NCBI GenBank assembly: GCA_029747015.1
Contig: JAKOGI010000340.1
Span: 23,501 to 87,500 of the forward strand
DNA: 64,000 bases
Direction of reading: 5' to 3'
From: Carnegiea gigantea
Lineage: Eukaryota; Streptophyta; Magnoliopsida; Caryophyllales; Cactaceae
Within the stretch, counting starts at the first letter, position 1. The number at the start of each line of letters is the position of its first letter. The notes below the pieces were generated by a model. It ran no database searches. It was not told where the DNA came from and worked only from the letters and a program-made list of their open reading frames with translations. This document shows, in pieces, positions 52,066 to 63,936 of the stretch. The translations under genes were made by a program, and so were the position numbers.

Positions 52066-53707
52066 TTATTTGGATGGAGATATTTTGAAGTTCAAATAGT
52101 CGTCACGGGTTCTCTTTCGACTTTTTCTTGATTCCAATGGGGCACTTGAAGTTGATTGTTTATTATTTTCTTTCACAAACTCATCATCACCATCACTTTT
52201 TTCTTCCAGATTCGTAACTCCAAGTGACTGTATTTCAACGTCATCAAATGACTTGGCACCACTTCCCCGAGCGACATCCTTTCCAACCAAAATAGTCATT
52301 TCATCATACATATCAATTTTCTTGTTAAGATACTTCTCATGAGTTGGATTCACCTGTTAAAATAAACAACAACTAATCTAAAAAGAATTAAACTATCCGT
52401 GAAAATGAAATAATAGAAACAACAACCAACCCTAAAATAACAGAAACTGAAGAAACCCTGAAATAACAAAAACTTGTAGCCCAGTTCTAAGCATAGACAA
52501 GACATAGGATGCAGACTCATTGTGGCAGATCACTCATTATGGCAGAAGAACTTGCTTCAGAAGCAACCAGCACACACCAATTTACAAACCGTTTGACATT
52601 CTGCAGTTCTGACTATTGAGCATCTTTCTGGGCACTTTTTTTTACAGGAAGGATGGAATTCGGATGCACCCAAGAAGCAAACTGACCTAAATTTTTAACA
52701 AAGAGCAATCAGGTTTGAAAACCAGGTTCATCCAAAATCAAATAGTACCCCAAAAAATAGCCACAACACAACCACAAGCTACTATGCAGAGAAGTTACAA
52801 CAATTCTCAAACTCAGCCTGCTGTGCAGATCAAGAGAGCCCAGAAAAGATTGGAAGACGGGTACTGCTGGAGGAAATACGGGCAAAAATAGGTGAAGGGG
52901 AGCGAAAATCCCCAGAGTTATTATAAGTGCTTGTACCCGAATTGCCCTACAAAGAAGAAGGTGGAGAGGTCTCCTGAAGGGTATGTAACTGAGATTATTT
53001 ATAAGGGGAGTCACAACCACCCCATGCCTCAGCCGAGCAGAAGATCATCAGTTCAGAATAATGCATTTAATGGATTAGAGGGTTCTAATGCATCAGGGGC
53101 TCTATTCTATATTGTTACTGTAGTCTTTCTCTTTTGGGCAAATCAGATAAGTGACACGTAAAATCCCCAAGAATCCACACCAATTTAGACCCACAAAAAC
53201 CTTAGGCCAATGAACCACATAACCAACACAATCAAAGGAGATAAGAAATGGAAAATAAATGGTTTACTAAGGCAGCAACCAGTTTACAAACCACAACTAG
53301 ATTCAACAACGACCACAACCAGATTCAACATGAAGAAAACAACAGCAGAGCAGAAACAGAACATACCTCAACATAGGTGTTGTAAACATCAGGAGACATG
53401 CGAATCATCCTCATATTCTCATCCCACCCACAGCCAGATTAGCTTCGAAGTGTTGCTATGATGCCCCAAGTAGTTTTCTCAGTTCTTAGATGATTGTCAA
53501 CATGATCCGATGGGCATTTAACATTGAACTTCTTTGATATCATATCCGCTGCTACAATAAAAGAACTAGACTTGAAGGTGTTATTCGATCGATTCCCCTT
53601 TTTAACCTCATCGACCAAAAACTTGAGTAGTCCTTTGACATTTGCTTGGACCAATGGAATTGAGTTTTCTTATCCTCGCTAACCTCTCTCATTTTCCCTT
53701 TGTCCAT
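52066..53707 (-). pseudogene. Harbinger ORF1, Myb/SANT-like DNA-binding protein
   Basis: This is the partner protein that works with the transposase in PIF/Harbinger elements (family knowledge). Exon 1 runs 53707-53367, from MDKGKMREVSEDKK to MSPDVYNTYVE, and includes the Myb/SANT-like part (LLKFLVDEVKKGNRSNNTF, SKKFNVKCPSDHVDNHLRT). It is damaged by a frameshift near 53640 and a stop after TLRS. Exon 2 runs 52353-52066 (VNPTHEKYLNKKIDMYDEM ... SRKRTRDDYLNF). The intron (52354-53366, GTATGT...AACAG) contains a WRKY fragment on the opposite strand. Confidence 0.85.
52802..53100 (+). pseudogene. WRKY transcription factor fragment inside Harbinger ORF1 intron
   Basis: The plus-strand frame reads DGYCWRKYGQK, a stop (TAG at 52889-52891), then [34 protein letters not shown] and [11 protein letters not shown]. 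The zinc ligands fit C-X4-C-X22-H-X-H. The sequence resembles the N-terminal WRKY domain of group I proteins such as the WRKY25/26/33 set. The stop is one C-to-T step from the glutamine normally found after WRKYGQK. Sequence on either side does not continue a WRKY gene, so this is a fragment, antisense to the transposon's own genes. Confidence 0.93.
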
Positions 53708-54061
53708 GCTGTAATAAGAAAACTGAGTAGAATACAAGCCTTTAAAAAAGTTGTGCAAATAGCAACAAGCCTACTAAGTATCTTTTTCTAAGCAAATAGC
53801 AACTAAGCAGAATACAAGCTTTTAAACTGAGCATAAAACAAAAACAGTCAATTTTGGTACATAATACAAAAATTGAGTAGAATACATCTCTGTCTCTGGC
53901 TAATAGCATGTTCACAACACCTACACTAATGCTTCTCTATCTTGGGCTGATACAAATGATCTATGACTACAACTAGTGCTCAGTAGAATACAAAGGTAAA
54001 AAAATAGTAGAAGAAACTGGCTTGTTCACAGCAGCCTAGCAACAAACTCATAGCAAACTCA

Positions 54062-55358
54062 CTACAAAGCTCTCCGAGCTTCATAATCTTGCCACATAGC
54101 GTTTGCTATAGTATCTCTCTTTGTTTTCCATGCTAGATTTTCTTTTCGCTCTTCTCTTCGTGAGAGTAGTGGTCTCTGAATATCATGTGAGAACTCGTGG
54201 TCCACCTCTCTCATGATATGATCATTTGGGTCAATGCCTCTAAGAAAGTTGTGTAACACACAACACACAAGAACAACCATTACTTGAATATCAAATTCCC
54301 AAAATGGCTTTGCATCTAACACCCGAAATTGCTTTTTAAGCACCTCGGATGCTCTTTCTATGCCAATTCTCAAGAAAGAATGTCGTAAATTGAACAATTC
54401 CTTAGCATTCATTGGTGGAGAGCTCTCATCGAACTCTTTGAGATGATAACAAACTTTCTTATATGGAGAGATGAAGCCTTTTCGAAGAGTATAACAAGAA
54501 TCTAGCAAAAAATACTTTCCTACAAAAGTTCAAAAGTTTCATTAAGATCCTGTGCACTATAATTGAATAAGGGAAAACTCCACGAAACAGAACGAATTTC
54601 TAAACCATACCTTCCGAAGCATGAAATCCTCTTGATAATGCATCATTTAGAACTCTAGAATCATGTGCTGATGCTTCCCAATCGGCTAACACATATGTGA
54701 ACTTGAGATCGTCAAAGGATATGGCGGCCAAGACATTTTGGGATAAAGTACCTTTTCTATTCTTATACCTATCTTGATCTTCAATTGGAACAGATGCCCT
54801 CATATGAGTCCCATCTAAAGCTCCAATGCAATCCTCAAACCATGAATAAAATCTAGAGTTGTTCAAGATTTTGGAAGGGGTTGAAGAGCTAGGTGGGTAC
54901 ACGAAATCAGGATATAATTTTAAGATGACTCCTAGAACTATGTGAAAATAGTTATGAATGGTCCAAATAGATCGAAAAAACCTTCCTCCAATCACCCTAA
55001 ACCTCACATTGTGACCTATTAAGTGAAGAAACATTAGAACTTGCTCTCTCACACTCATATGCTTCGTGTTTACAAGAATTGCCCTCCTTTCAAGCATCTC
55101 ACACAATTCAAAAAAAGGATCAGGCCTCATTTGAATCTGATTAAGGCAATGAGTATTCCCATAATACAAAACATTATTGATATAATTCTCTCAATCGACA
55201 TCTCTATTGACAAAAGGCTAACGTGGGATTTGAGGAATCCTAGTTTTATTTTCGGTGTCTCTATTATTATGGTTCCTAACTAAGACCACTGTAGCTCCTA
55301 AAAGGGAAGCGGTAGCACCAATGACCACAGCTTCTTCCTCATTTAAATCATTGGCCAT
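54062..55358 (-). pseudogene. Harbinger-type DDE transposase (HARBI1-like), two stops
   Basis: The ATG at 55358 (MANDLNEEEAVVIGATASLL) begins a two-exon gene: 55358-54611, then 54519-54062, joined by a GTATGG donor and a TTTGTAG acceptor. The DDE_Tnp_4 nuclease motifs are complete: CIGALDGTH, WEASAHDSRVL and IERASEVLKKQF hold the three acidic residues. The region before them has the usual helical segment (SVREQVLMFLHLIGHNVRF). Two in-frame stops (TAG and TGA, each one C-to-T change from a sense codon) lie between the N-terminus and FVNRD/ENYINNV. The rest is open, so decay looks recent. Confidence 0.92.
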
Positions 55359-56508
55359 CTAGGTAACAGGAAAAAGGGATATATCAAAGATGTAATAGAG
55401 ACGCGTGAGTAGGAAGTCATAGTATAAACCAATACTTAACTGATTAAATTAAAGAAGACAAAAATGCCATGCTTGTCAGAATTTAAAAAGTTTAAATTAA
55501 TGGTGCTATATGACACAAACACTTTGATAGCAAGTTCGAAAAAACTTTAGACATTTACTGGAGGCATTTCAATCTGGGTTTTGATCTTGGTCAAACAGAA
55601 TTGCATGCATGACTAATGTCAATCACTCACCATCTCCAATACTATTGCCAATATACTACCCTTACAAAATGTGGAATGCATCATCATCCACATCATAAAA
55701 TGCTTTTGACATTTATATTCCTTAATTAAAACAACTCAAGTTTGAAAAATCATTGCATAAATGATTAATTTGCATGTTACAAAGCTGCAACTAAAAGTTA
55801 ATCACACATATCAGCCACCAATTTAGGAACCCTAATCATTCCAGCCACCTAATCATTGCTTAACTTAGATACATCCTTCTGTAATCTTCGAAAATTACAT
55901 ATTAACCAAATTGGAATGCAAACAGAACATTCTGGCCTTGACATAATTCCTCAACCAAGGTCCTAACAAAACCCTAACATGAGCATCTCAGCAGCAAACA
56001 GAGCCTTAGGGAAGTGAATAGAACTTAAATTCAACTTCTGTCCTAACACAGAAAGCATACCCAACATGCAAAGCCCATCAACAACAATGAGCAGAAGAAA
56101 GAAAACAAGAAATTTTAACAGGACTGCACTACAAATTTCGAAGACAAATACAATACCAGGGACAACAAACCCATCAATAATTGAGTGGGTATAATAGATC
56201 TGAAGAAGTAATAACAAATACAAGTAGAACTTTTGAGAGATATCTGAACAACAATGAGCAGAAGAGAGAGAATTCCTCCTTCTTCCGGGTTCCAACAATG
56301 GTGATTGACTGGGTTCCAACAATGTCAATTGAGTGGGTAAAGGCGATTGTCCTTCAACAATGGTGCAAGATAGCACGGAGATGAATGCTTCAACAATGGA
56401 GAAGAGAGATCGAGGAGATTTCGAAGAAAGACAAAGCGAGACTTCAAACCCTAGGTCATGCTCTGAGATTTCAAAGAAGCTGAGACATCTTCTGGGGAGT
56501 GGGTAGCT

Positions 56509-56548
<40 letters not shown>

Positions 56549-56743
56549 TGAGAGGAGGAGCCGAATGAGTAGGTAGGAAAATCAATTTATGGTAATTTTA
56601 TGGGGAAAATATTTTCTCCCACATGGGGTAAAATGATTTTTCCTTGAAAATAATTTTACACTCAGTTTTTTATCAAACAGGGTAAAATTGAAAAATTATT
56701 TTTTAAGAAAATGATTTTACCCCCTACCAAACGCACCCCTAGA

Positions 56744-57717
56744 GTTGATTTCATTATAAAGATTGTACACAAAAAGTGCTAACTATTTTAACAATTTCAT
56801 TAATGTGTACTATATTTTTTATTTTAGTAGAGAGAGGGGGTCCCAAGATCATCATGAGCCACTAGTTATGACTCCTGAGATTGGCAATGGAGCTGGAGAG
56901 TAAGTAGCCATTGGCCACACGAGTCAAAAGGTGCTCCGTTGAGTCATATAAATAAAATATTTATAAACAATTCCAAAAGGTCATGTTCCACTTTGTTTGT
57001 TTAATTTTTGGATGACGATAATACCAAGTTTTAGGATTCTTGGATGAAAATAAACCGATATTTAAAAACAGTATTTAACAAGTCAACTTTTGAGGGTATT
57101 TATCTTTAATATACAAATTTCAAGTGAAAGAAATTTTGAGTGACCAATTTGACAACATCTGAACTTATTTATCATATGTTGATAATACACCTTCATTCAC
57201 TTTTTCCAACACTCATCATTTAAGTATGATAAGTTACCCACCACATCAATACTTACTAAATTCTATGTTTATTTATCTTATTTGCAACACAATCAAATCA
57301 TAGACACTTTTATTCATTAATTTGAGACACTTTTATTCATCAATTTGAGAGGTGCTACTTATTTGTCAACCATAGTTAGTGTATTTTCATTCATTTTTAT
57401 AACAATGTTATTCATATACAATAAATGAGCTAACATATAATCAAATTGGCTAGTTAAAATTTTATTGACTTCAAATTTGTATAATGAAAATAAATACCCT
57501 CAAAGGTTAATATACTGAGTACTAATTTCAAAAGTCAAATTGTTCTCATCCAAATGCCACAAATGTGGGATTACTGATGTCCAAAACAACTTTTTTTTGG
57601 AGGGGGGAGGGGATGGAAAATGATGTTCATTTTTAATGTCAGAGAGCGACAAATCTAAAGGCATCACAATTGCAATTTACAAGGCTGTACAAAATATAAT
57701 TTTTAAAAAATATTAAT
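56744..57717. other. AT-rich intergenic segment
   Basis: No open frame of interest is present. TTTATTCAT(C/T)AATTTGAGA is duplicated near 57310-57352. Nothing else is supported. Confidence 0.4.
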
Positions 57718-57989
57718 TATTTAAGAATCACCTCAATCAAAAGTTTAAAATGATAGTTTAAGGTTTAAAAAATGTATCATATTCTAACACACCCCTTGAT
57801 GCGAATGCCCTTTAAGTTTGAGCGTGGATGTTACAAAGGTCCGTCTTACCTTGCACAATAAATCAATATAAGGGCTATTAGGATTGAGGCATTTCGCTCA
57901 GAAAAACTCTGATACCATGTTCAAGAATTATATTAACTAAAAGTTTAAACTGATGGTTGAAGGCTCAGAAAAAGCGTTAAACTCTAACA
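57718..57989 (-). mobile_element. TRIM (miniature LTR retrotransposon), 272 bp
   Basis: Two diverged 72-bp direct repeats (57718-57789 and 57918-57989) enclose 128 bp. On the minus strand the LTR begins TGTTAGA. The right copy ends in CA and the left in a decayed TA. The primer-binding site TGGTATCAGAG at 57907-57917 directly abuts the right LTR, and a short GGGGTG stretch precedes the left LTR like a polypurine tract. There is no coding capacity. No clean target duplication was found, which suits its age. Confidence 0.78.
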
Positions 57990-58410
57990 AATAACGAAGA
58001 TAAGGTTATATTTGTGATGAAAATTGATTATGACTTATACATAGCACAGTGGTCATATTTTACCATAAATTCTTAGAAGTATAATTTTTATATAAGACGG
58101 TTGCATGGTAAGTTATTATGAGATCATCTATGCAGTAACTTTTCTTTTTTAATTTTTAATTTGGGATGACAATTAATGAGTATATATATAGGTCATAGTA
58201 AGTTACCATGAGATAATTTTACATATTATGTACTTTTCTTAGGAGATAATATGTAATGGTTATAAGTTTTTTTGTGAGTCACTTGGGGTCTAATGCAAAA
58301 CTTGATGTGTCCTCGTCGCCAAGCAATCTAAACTCTTTTCTTATGCTTTGTATAGGACTCCGATAGGGGGCTAATTTGTCAACTTAAAAATTAATAAATT
58401 ATGATCTATT
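57990..58410. other. AT-rich intergenic segment
   Basis: I see no gene or recognisable element. A block containing GTAAGTTA(C/T)(C/T)ATGAGAT is duplicated near 58108 and 58199. Confidence 0.35.
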
Positions 58411-58422
58411 AGTCAACAAGAA

Positions 58423-59060
58423 TTAGGAATGGAGTAATCAGGAGCTTAGCTGAAGTGACCCCATAGAGGAGAAGATGAGGGAATCGAGGCTCAGATGGTT
58501 CGGCCACGTAAAGAGGAGAAGTGTGGCCGCCCCAGTGCGGAGGTGCGAGATGATCGTCCCCCCTGGTGGAAAGAGAAGGAGGCGTAGACCGAAGAAGAGC
58601 CTAGAGGAAGTGGTTATAGAGGACCTGAGAGTTGCCGGTCTGACGGAGGACAGGGCTCAGGATAGGAGGTTGTGGCGGGATAGGATTAAGGTCTCTGATT
58701 GTAGGGGACCGGTCGCGTAGGTGGTATTAGCTTTGGTGGGATGGGGCGGGTAGAGTTTTGGTGTGCTTGTTTGCAGGTCGTACTTTTCGGGGATGTGACG
58801 GCGTCTAGCGCCCCTGGTTGGTTGAGGTATGTCTCTACTCCTTGTTTATTTTGCTCTCCGGCACATTTTCTCCTCCTTGGTTTTTGGTTTGCAATCGTTT
58901 TCTCTATAAACCTTTTTCAAAAAAAAAAAATATTTTGTGGGTTTTAAGGAATCAACCTCCCTATGGGTAGGAATACTGGTAGGGGTAAGGTTGCCTACAG
59001 CTGGATCTCCCCAGATCCCGCGAAAGCGGGACCCACACTGGGAGTTATTGTTGTTGTTGT
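58423..59060 (+). mobile_element. 5'-truncated RTE-type LINE with (TTG)n tail
   Basis: This 638-bp fragment is flanked by AGTCAACAAGAA at 58411-58422 and 59061-59072, a 12-bp duplication (13 counting the shared preceding T). It carries the reverse-transcriptase C-terminal tail ([36 protein letters not shown]). It ends in a conserved-looking 3' untranslated block (GTAAGGTTGCCTACA) and a TTG microsatellite. Truncation at the 5' end, a short simple-repeat tail and long duplications are signs of LINE target-primed insertion. Confidence 0.92.
58475..58720 (+). pseudogene. LINE reverse transcriptase C-terminal remnant
   Basis: The frame of 81 codons runs from [12 protein letters not shown] to RGPVA and covers the end of a LINE polyprotein. 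The same protein continues upstream in another frame (about 58426-58460), offset by one missing base in a C run. No catalytic RT motif remains. Confidence 0.88.
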
Positions 59061-59072
59061 AGTCAACAAGAA

Positions 59073-62000
59073 ATCGGTTTACTTCCACAACAGCCAACGT
59101 TTTCGTTTTTCGTTTTTTTGTTTTAACTCTGTTATTTCTTTCCCACCTTCTCGTATTAGAGTACAGAATTTTGATCCAACAATACATTTTATGTTGTTTT
59201 TTTCTTTTCCTTTTCTTTAGTTTTGTGATGATATTATAAAAACTTTTTTAAACTTACTGAAATTGAAAATTTCATAATTATTTAGCTCTTTTTCACTTCT
59301 AAATTTTAGAATACAGACAGTGCTTAACGCTTTAACATATTTTCAAAACATAAGGTTGATTAGTTATAGATTGTATCCTTCCACGTATATAAAGCATATT
59401 GGTAATTTTCAAAGTAACGTTAAACGATTTAAATTTAACATAAAAGTCATGTAACTTATTTGTCCGCAAAATAAGTAATTAAATATATGAATTAAGTATG
59501 AAACTCCAATATATCATAAATATCATGTTCTTGTTTATGCACATAACTACGGTTAAATTTAAATTATAAGTTTGTAATATTGACAGTCCAATATGAAGCA
59601 TCTATTTCTCAAGATTGGTATGCTTCAAATAACTTCCTATCATTTTTGATTTTTTTTATCGGTCTTAATTGGATTTTTATTTTACTAGGGTTAAATTACT
59701 GTTAGTCATAAAAGATAGAATTCTTTTCTTATAAATTTTTTTTATTCACAAAATTCACACGAAATTTACTAAAAAATAAATATAATTTATATAGTATCCT
59801 AAATATATATAAATCACGTGGATTAACGAAAGACCAGCTGTTGGTCAAGTATTTGCGTTCACTTGTGAAATAAAAATGCTGACGTGTAGACGGAGGTGTC
59901 ATGTTGAAGGCTACCGTGGGGGAGTCACGATCATAAATTAAATTCATGATAAGCAGATGAACGAATTTAGACGCAACTTTGGGCCAGAGGAAAAAGATAT
60001 TAAAAAGGGGGGGAGGGGGGGGAGGGAGAAGACGAGGGATCTCCTATCGGCCAAAACAAACGTGAACGGCCAGGTCATTCGATTCCTCTTCCCAGATTTA
60101 GGCTGAACAATCCACGGAATCAAATAAGCGCCTGTTCGCTGGCTGAATTTGGTCGTATAGTTTGACCCTATTCATTTCAAATCCCATCCACTCAAATTAA
60201 CATGATTAATGATTAATCCAACAGTATAAGGTTCTCCGTTTTCAAAAACATTTCCTTTTTTTAATCACCGTTGGAAAATAGTAATTGAACTTCCTCTTTT
60301 TTTTTTTTTTTGGGTGCGAAAGAAGGGTTATCCCTCAAAAATTTTATTAAGTAAATGTCAAACGAGGCCACCAATTTCCTCTTTACTATTGTGAATGTTT
60401 ATATAATAGACAAAGTTGTTTATATTAAAATTTTTGAATTGTTGATTTTTAGGTACTTCGAAATTTGATGCATTAATTATTATGACTTTGACATATTTGA
60501 GTTCATTTTTAAGTACCTTCACTTATGAATTCCTCACAATTCAATCTTAAAATTACAAAAATACTCTTATTATTCTCTTTTTTTAAAAAAAACTCCAACC
60601 CCTCTCTTTTATGTATCCGCAACACCACCGATGGACTATCTAATAGTTGAAAGACACTTTTTGGGGTTTTTGCTTCAAAAAAAACAAAAAGGACAATAGT
60701 AAGGATATTTTGTAATTTTAAAATTAAATTGTAAGGAATTTATAAGTGAGTGTATTTAAAAATAAAATTAAAAATGTGAGGGTTATAAAAATTAATGCAT
60801 CCAATCTTGAAGCACCTAAAAGTCAACATCTCTTAAATCTTTTCATACCATGTTGAAGTGTAATGCATATTGAAAATTATTGTTATTGTTGTTGTTTATT
60901 GAAAATTAATTAATGATCACATTTTTTTAATTAGAAAGTCAATCGATAATTAAGCTTATAAGATTGACCATGTTAATTTTTCTTTTTTGGCATAAGTATT
61001 ATAATATCAAATAGATACCTATCTTATGATCGGTATAACATAACTCGATATCATTCAAGAAAGATGGAGCGATACTAAAAAACTTGTTGATCATTGGAAT
61101 GATGCTACAAGTTTTGAGAATGTTAATAGTATATTTATTCCTAATTTTCTAAAGATGGAGATTTATTTTGATGTCTTACACTTGTTCTTGTTAGAAGGCC
61201 TTTATTGTAATCACAACATGGTTTTTCGTTAAAAAAAAAAAAAATCTCCTTTTTGTTAAAAAATGTCATTTAATATTTTTTATGGCTGATATTGCAAGTA
61301 TTAGTGATGATTTCTATAGTTGGCAAATTGGGGTAATAACAAATCTTCAGTGTTCTCAAATATCTTAACATAAAAAGTTTTGGTAGGTTTTTTTTTTTTT
61401 TTTTTGGGGTGTCGCCTTGAAAATTTTGGTAAGCATTCTGAACTAATGGTAATTATAGCATGTATTTTTATAATTATAATTATGATCCTACTCTTTTTAT
61501 CTTTAAGTAAAATCAAACTTAAAACTTGCAATTTATTACATCTTTTTTAAATGTATATGTTACAGCCATCTCAATTTCTCATAATCTCTTCCCTGTTCCT
61601 TATGAATTATAGTTGCAATTATGTGCAAATTCTTATTTCCCTTACCTTCATTTTTTTAATTTTTATATTCGTATCACAAGATTCAAAATGATTTTTCAAT
61701 ATACTTTTGTCTTTTCTTTTGGTTTAGATAAATGACAATGGCAATATAATATAATTACAACATAAGTCACTATGTGAGAGGCAATTAAAAGCTTTCATCA
61801 ATGTCAAATCAGTCCATAAGGAACAACATATGATCCCCTCATCTCTTTTGCTACAAAAAACTCAAAAGGCTTCAACCAATTGGATTTCAACAATGATCCC
61901 AACTAAAGCAAGCTCCAACTTCGAATTTAGTTCCCTAACACGATAAACGACCTCTATCCTTGTCATCTTCGATAGAGTGATTTTTTTTTTTTAAAATTAT

Positions 62001-62339
62001 TTGGTTCAGACAGTGACTGCTAAAAGGGTAGAAAGAAAGAGGGAGTGATCATAATTGATAACTACTCGTATAATTTATCATATAAGAAGAACTAAATTTC
62101 CTCCATTTTTTTTTTTGTTTTTAAGCACCTTTTTCTTTTAAGTAATTAAATGTTTCTTCCATTTTTATGGCAATTTCTTTATAAAAGAGGTCTTTCAACT
62201 TAACAAATCTTTGGGTTAGTTTGTTAAGGTCCTAACCTATTAACTTTTCATTTGTATTCGTCATTTCCATTAAATATTATGCTTAAGTAGAGAGCTCAGT
62301 GGGAACCCACTTTACTAAATAAAATAAAGTGTAAATTGA
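59073..62339. other. AT-rich intergenic region
   Basis: No protein-coding signal or defined element is visible over about 3.3 kb. It contains A/T homopolymers and a purine-rich GGGGAGGGG tract near 60006-60030. A GC-richer 60030-60140 stretch could be a leader or promoter, but no gene follows it. Confidence 0.4.
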
Positions 62340-62537
62340 TTGCCTAAGTTTTGTAGGCTGTATGGACATAAATGCATCAAAATTTTAAAGTTGGCCTCAA
62401 CTACGGAATATAACGAGATGATAAAATTGTCACATCAAATTCAAGGAGTAGGCATTGATCCAAATTCCAAGGTTGGATCCTTCACTGATATGGTCCACAA
62501 TGGAAACTCACCAAAAGACAATGATGCACAACTTTGA
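62340..62537 (+). pseudogene. FAR1/FRS-like terminal exon fragment (weak)
   Basis: After a TTTTGTAG acceptor-like site, the frame reads LYGHKCIKILKLASTTEYNEM and ends NSPKDNDAQL with a stop. The pattern of an R/L-Y-x-x-x-C segment followed by a helical tail recalls the C-terminal end of FAR1-related, MULE-derived proteins. No FAR1 DNA-binding, transposase or SWIM motif is found nearby, so it is at most an isolated exon. The frame has no ATG start. Confidence 0.25.
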
Positions 62538-62594
62538 ATCGTATTTACTCTTCTCCTAGTTAACTTTTCAATATCTAACCCAATATCTTACATT

Positions 62595-62598
<4 letters not shown>

Positions 62599-62655
<57 letters not shown>
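62599..62655. repeat. (AT)n microsatellite
   Basis: An uninterrupted AT dinucleotide run of about 57 bp. It is directly followed by GGGGAAGGTTCAAGTGAGC, a non-AT sequence that looks like the edge of an inserted element. Confidence 0.95.
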
Positions 62656-62658
<3 letters not shown>

Positions 62659-63120
62659 GAAGGTTCAAGTGAGCAGTCCACATTAGGTGAGCACTCCGCT
62701 TTAGGTGAGCACATCAAATCTTAACCGTTAGCTTATAATTTAATGGCTTAGATTAAAAGCCAAACTTTACCCAATAAAAAAAAAAAAGAAACACAAATTG
62801 TCAGGCAAGCGGTGAGGCAAAATCACGCCATTCATCTCCATCTTCTCTCTCATTCGCAACTCTCTCTAGTGTACCTTTCTCTCTCCTTCTCACGTTCGCA
62901 TCTCTCTGTCTCCCATCTGTATCATGCCTTTCCGGCACATCTCGCCGAGGGTAGCCCACCGCTACAGTCGCCAGACACGTCGCCGCTCAGACTTGTCGCC
63001 GGCTAGACCCATCTCGCTGCCCAAACCATATCCCAGCCGCCAATCTCCCTCACTCACATCCACGGCATCCACCTCGACGGCCAGAACCCTAGTTGGTAAT
63101 TTTCAGAACTTTTGTTTTGC
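62656..63120 (+). other. Possible 5' leader and first exon of a plus-strand gene
   Basis: A CT-rich leader (62835-62915) is followed by an ATG at 62924 (MPFRHISPRVAHRYS) and an arginine/serine/proline-rich frame of 67 codons. The splice-donor-like TTG|GTAATTT lies near 63095. Such composition is usual for first exons of plant genes, including ones carried inside transposons. The coding part has no recognisable domain. The remainder (63120-63930) is T-rich and intron-like, with repeated TTTGGGCAT/TGTGCC-type stretches. Confidence 0.35.
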
Positions 63121-63936
63121 TTTTTGAGTTTACTTGGGACCAAATTTCTTGATCTAGGTTTCTTTGTGATTAATTAGGTTAATTTGTTTTTGTTATAATT
63201 TGGGATTTGATTTACATTGTTATTGTTGCCCAATTGAAATAGGTTCCATGAATTTCAAGATCTATTGTTCTTGACTTGATAGTGACATTGAGAATTTTTT
63301 TTTTTTTTAATGCCTTCCATGTTCGGTGCCCTTGCAGTTGTGCATCATGGATAACATACTTTTTGGTTTCAATTGTGCCTGAAATGGGTTTTTACATACA
63401 TTTTTTTTGAACATACATTTTTTCCCTCATTTTTGGATTAGCTATGAACCAAGTTTCTTAATCTGGGTATCTGTGATCTGAAATGGGTTGATGTATTTTG
63501 GCCATAATTTGGGCATCTGATTTTCATTCATATAAGTTGTTCAGTTGCATGGGTTCAGTTGTGCCCAGATGCCCAGATGCGATTTGTGAGTTTTGAGTTT
63601 CTGATTACCCAACTGAAGGGAGTTCTCACTGGATTTTGATTGTTTGCCAAATGCCCATGAAAATGTGAATGAAACTCGTTACCTATGGGTTCGCAATTTA
63701 TTCATCACCAACATTGCTGAGTCCATGAATCTTAAGCAGACCCAATTTATATTGATAATTTTTTGAGCATTATATCATGTGTTGATAGATGCATTTGTAC
63801 TCTCTTATTTGTGAAGAAAAAATCTGCATGCCAGTTCTCTCGTGTCCTTTGAACTTTAAATGTTCAGCTTGACTTGTACGTCTACCTTGTTCTGTCATTT
63901 AAAAATATAGTGGAAGAGTGATTATTGTTCTTATAA

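Larger units (their letters stand above)
51485..56740 (-). mobile_element. Full-length PIF/Harbinger DNA transposon carrying a WRKY fragment
   Basis: The element is 5256 bp with inverted termini GGGTGTGTTTGGTAGGGGCG (left) and, on the reverse strand at the right, GGGTGCGTTTGGTAGGGGGT. The similarity continues into (A)AAATTATTTT-type subterminal blocks. The flanking 3-bp target duplication is CTA on both sides (51482-51484 and 56741-56743). It has the two genes expected of the superfamily, both on the minus strand: a DDE transposase and a Myb/SANT-like ORF1. GA microsatellites lie near both ends (51817-51841 and 56515-56542). Stops and a frameshift make it inactive now. Confidence 0.93.
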
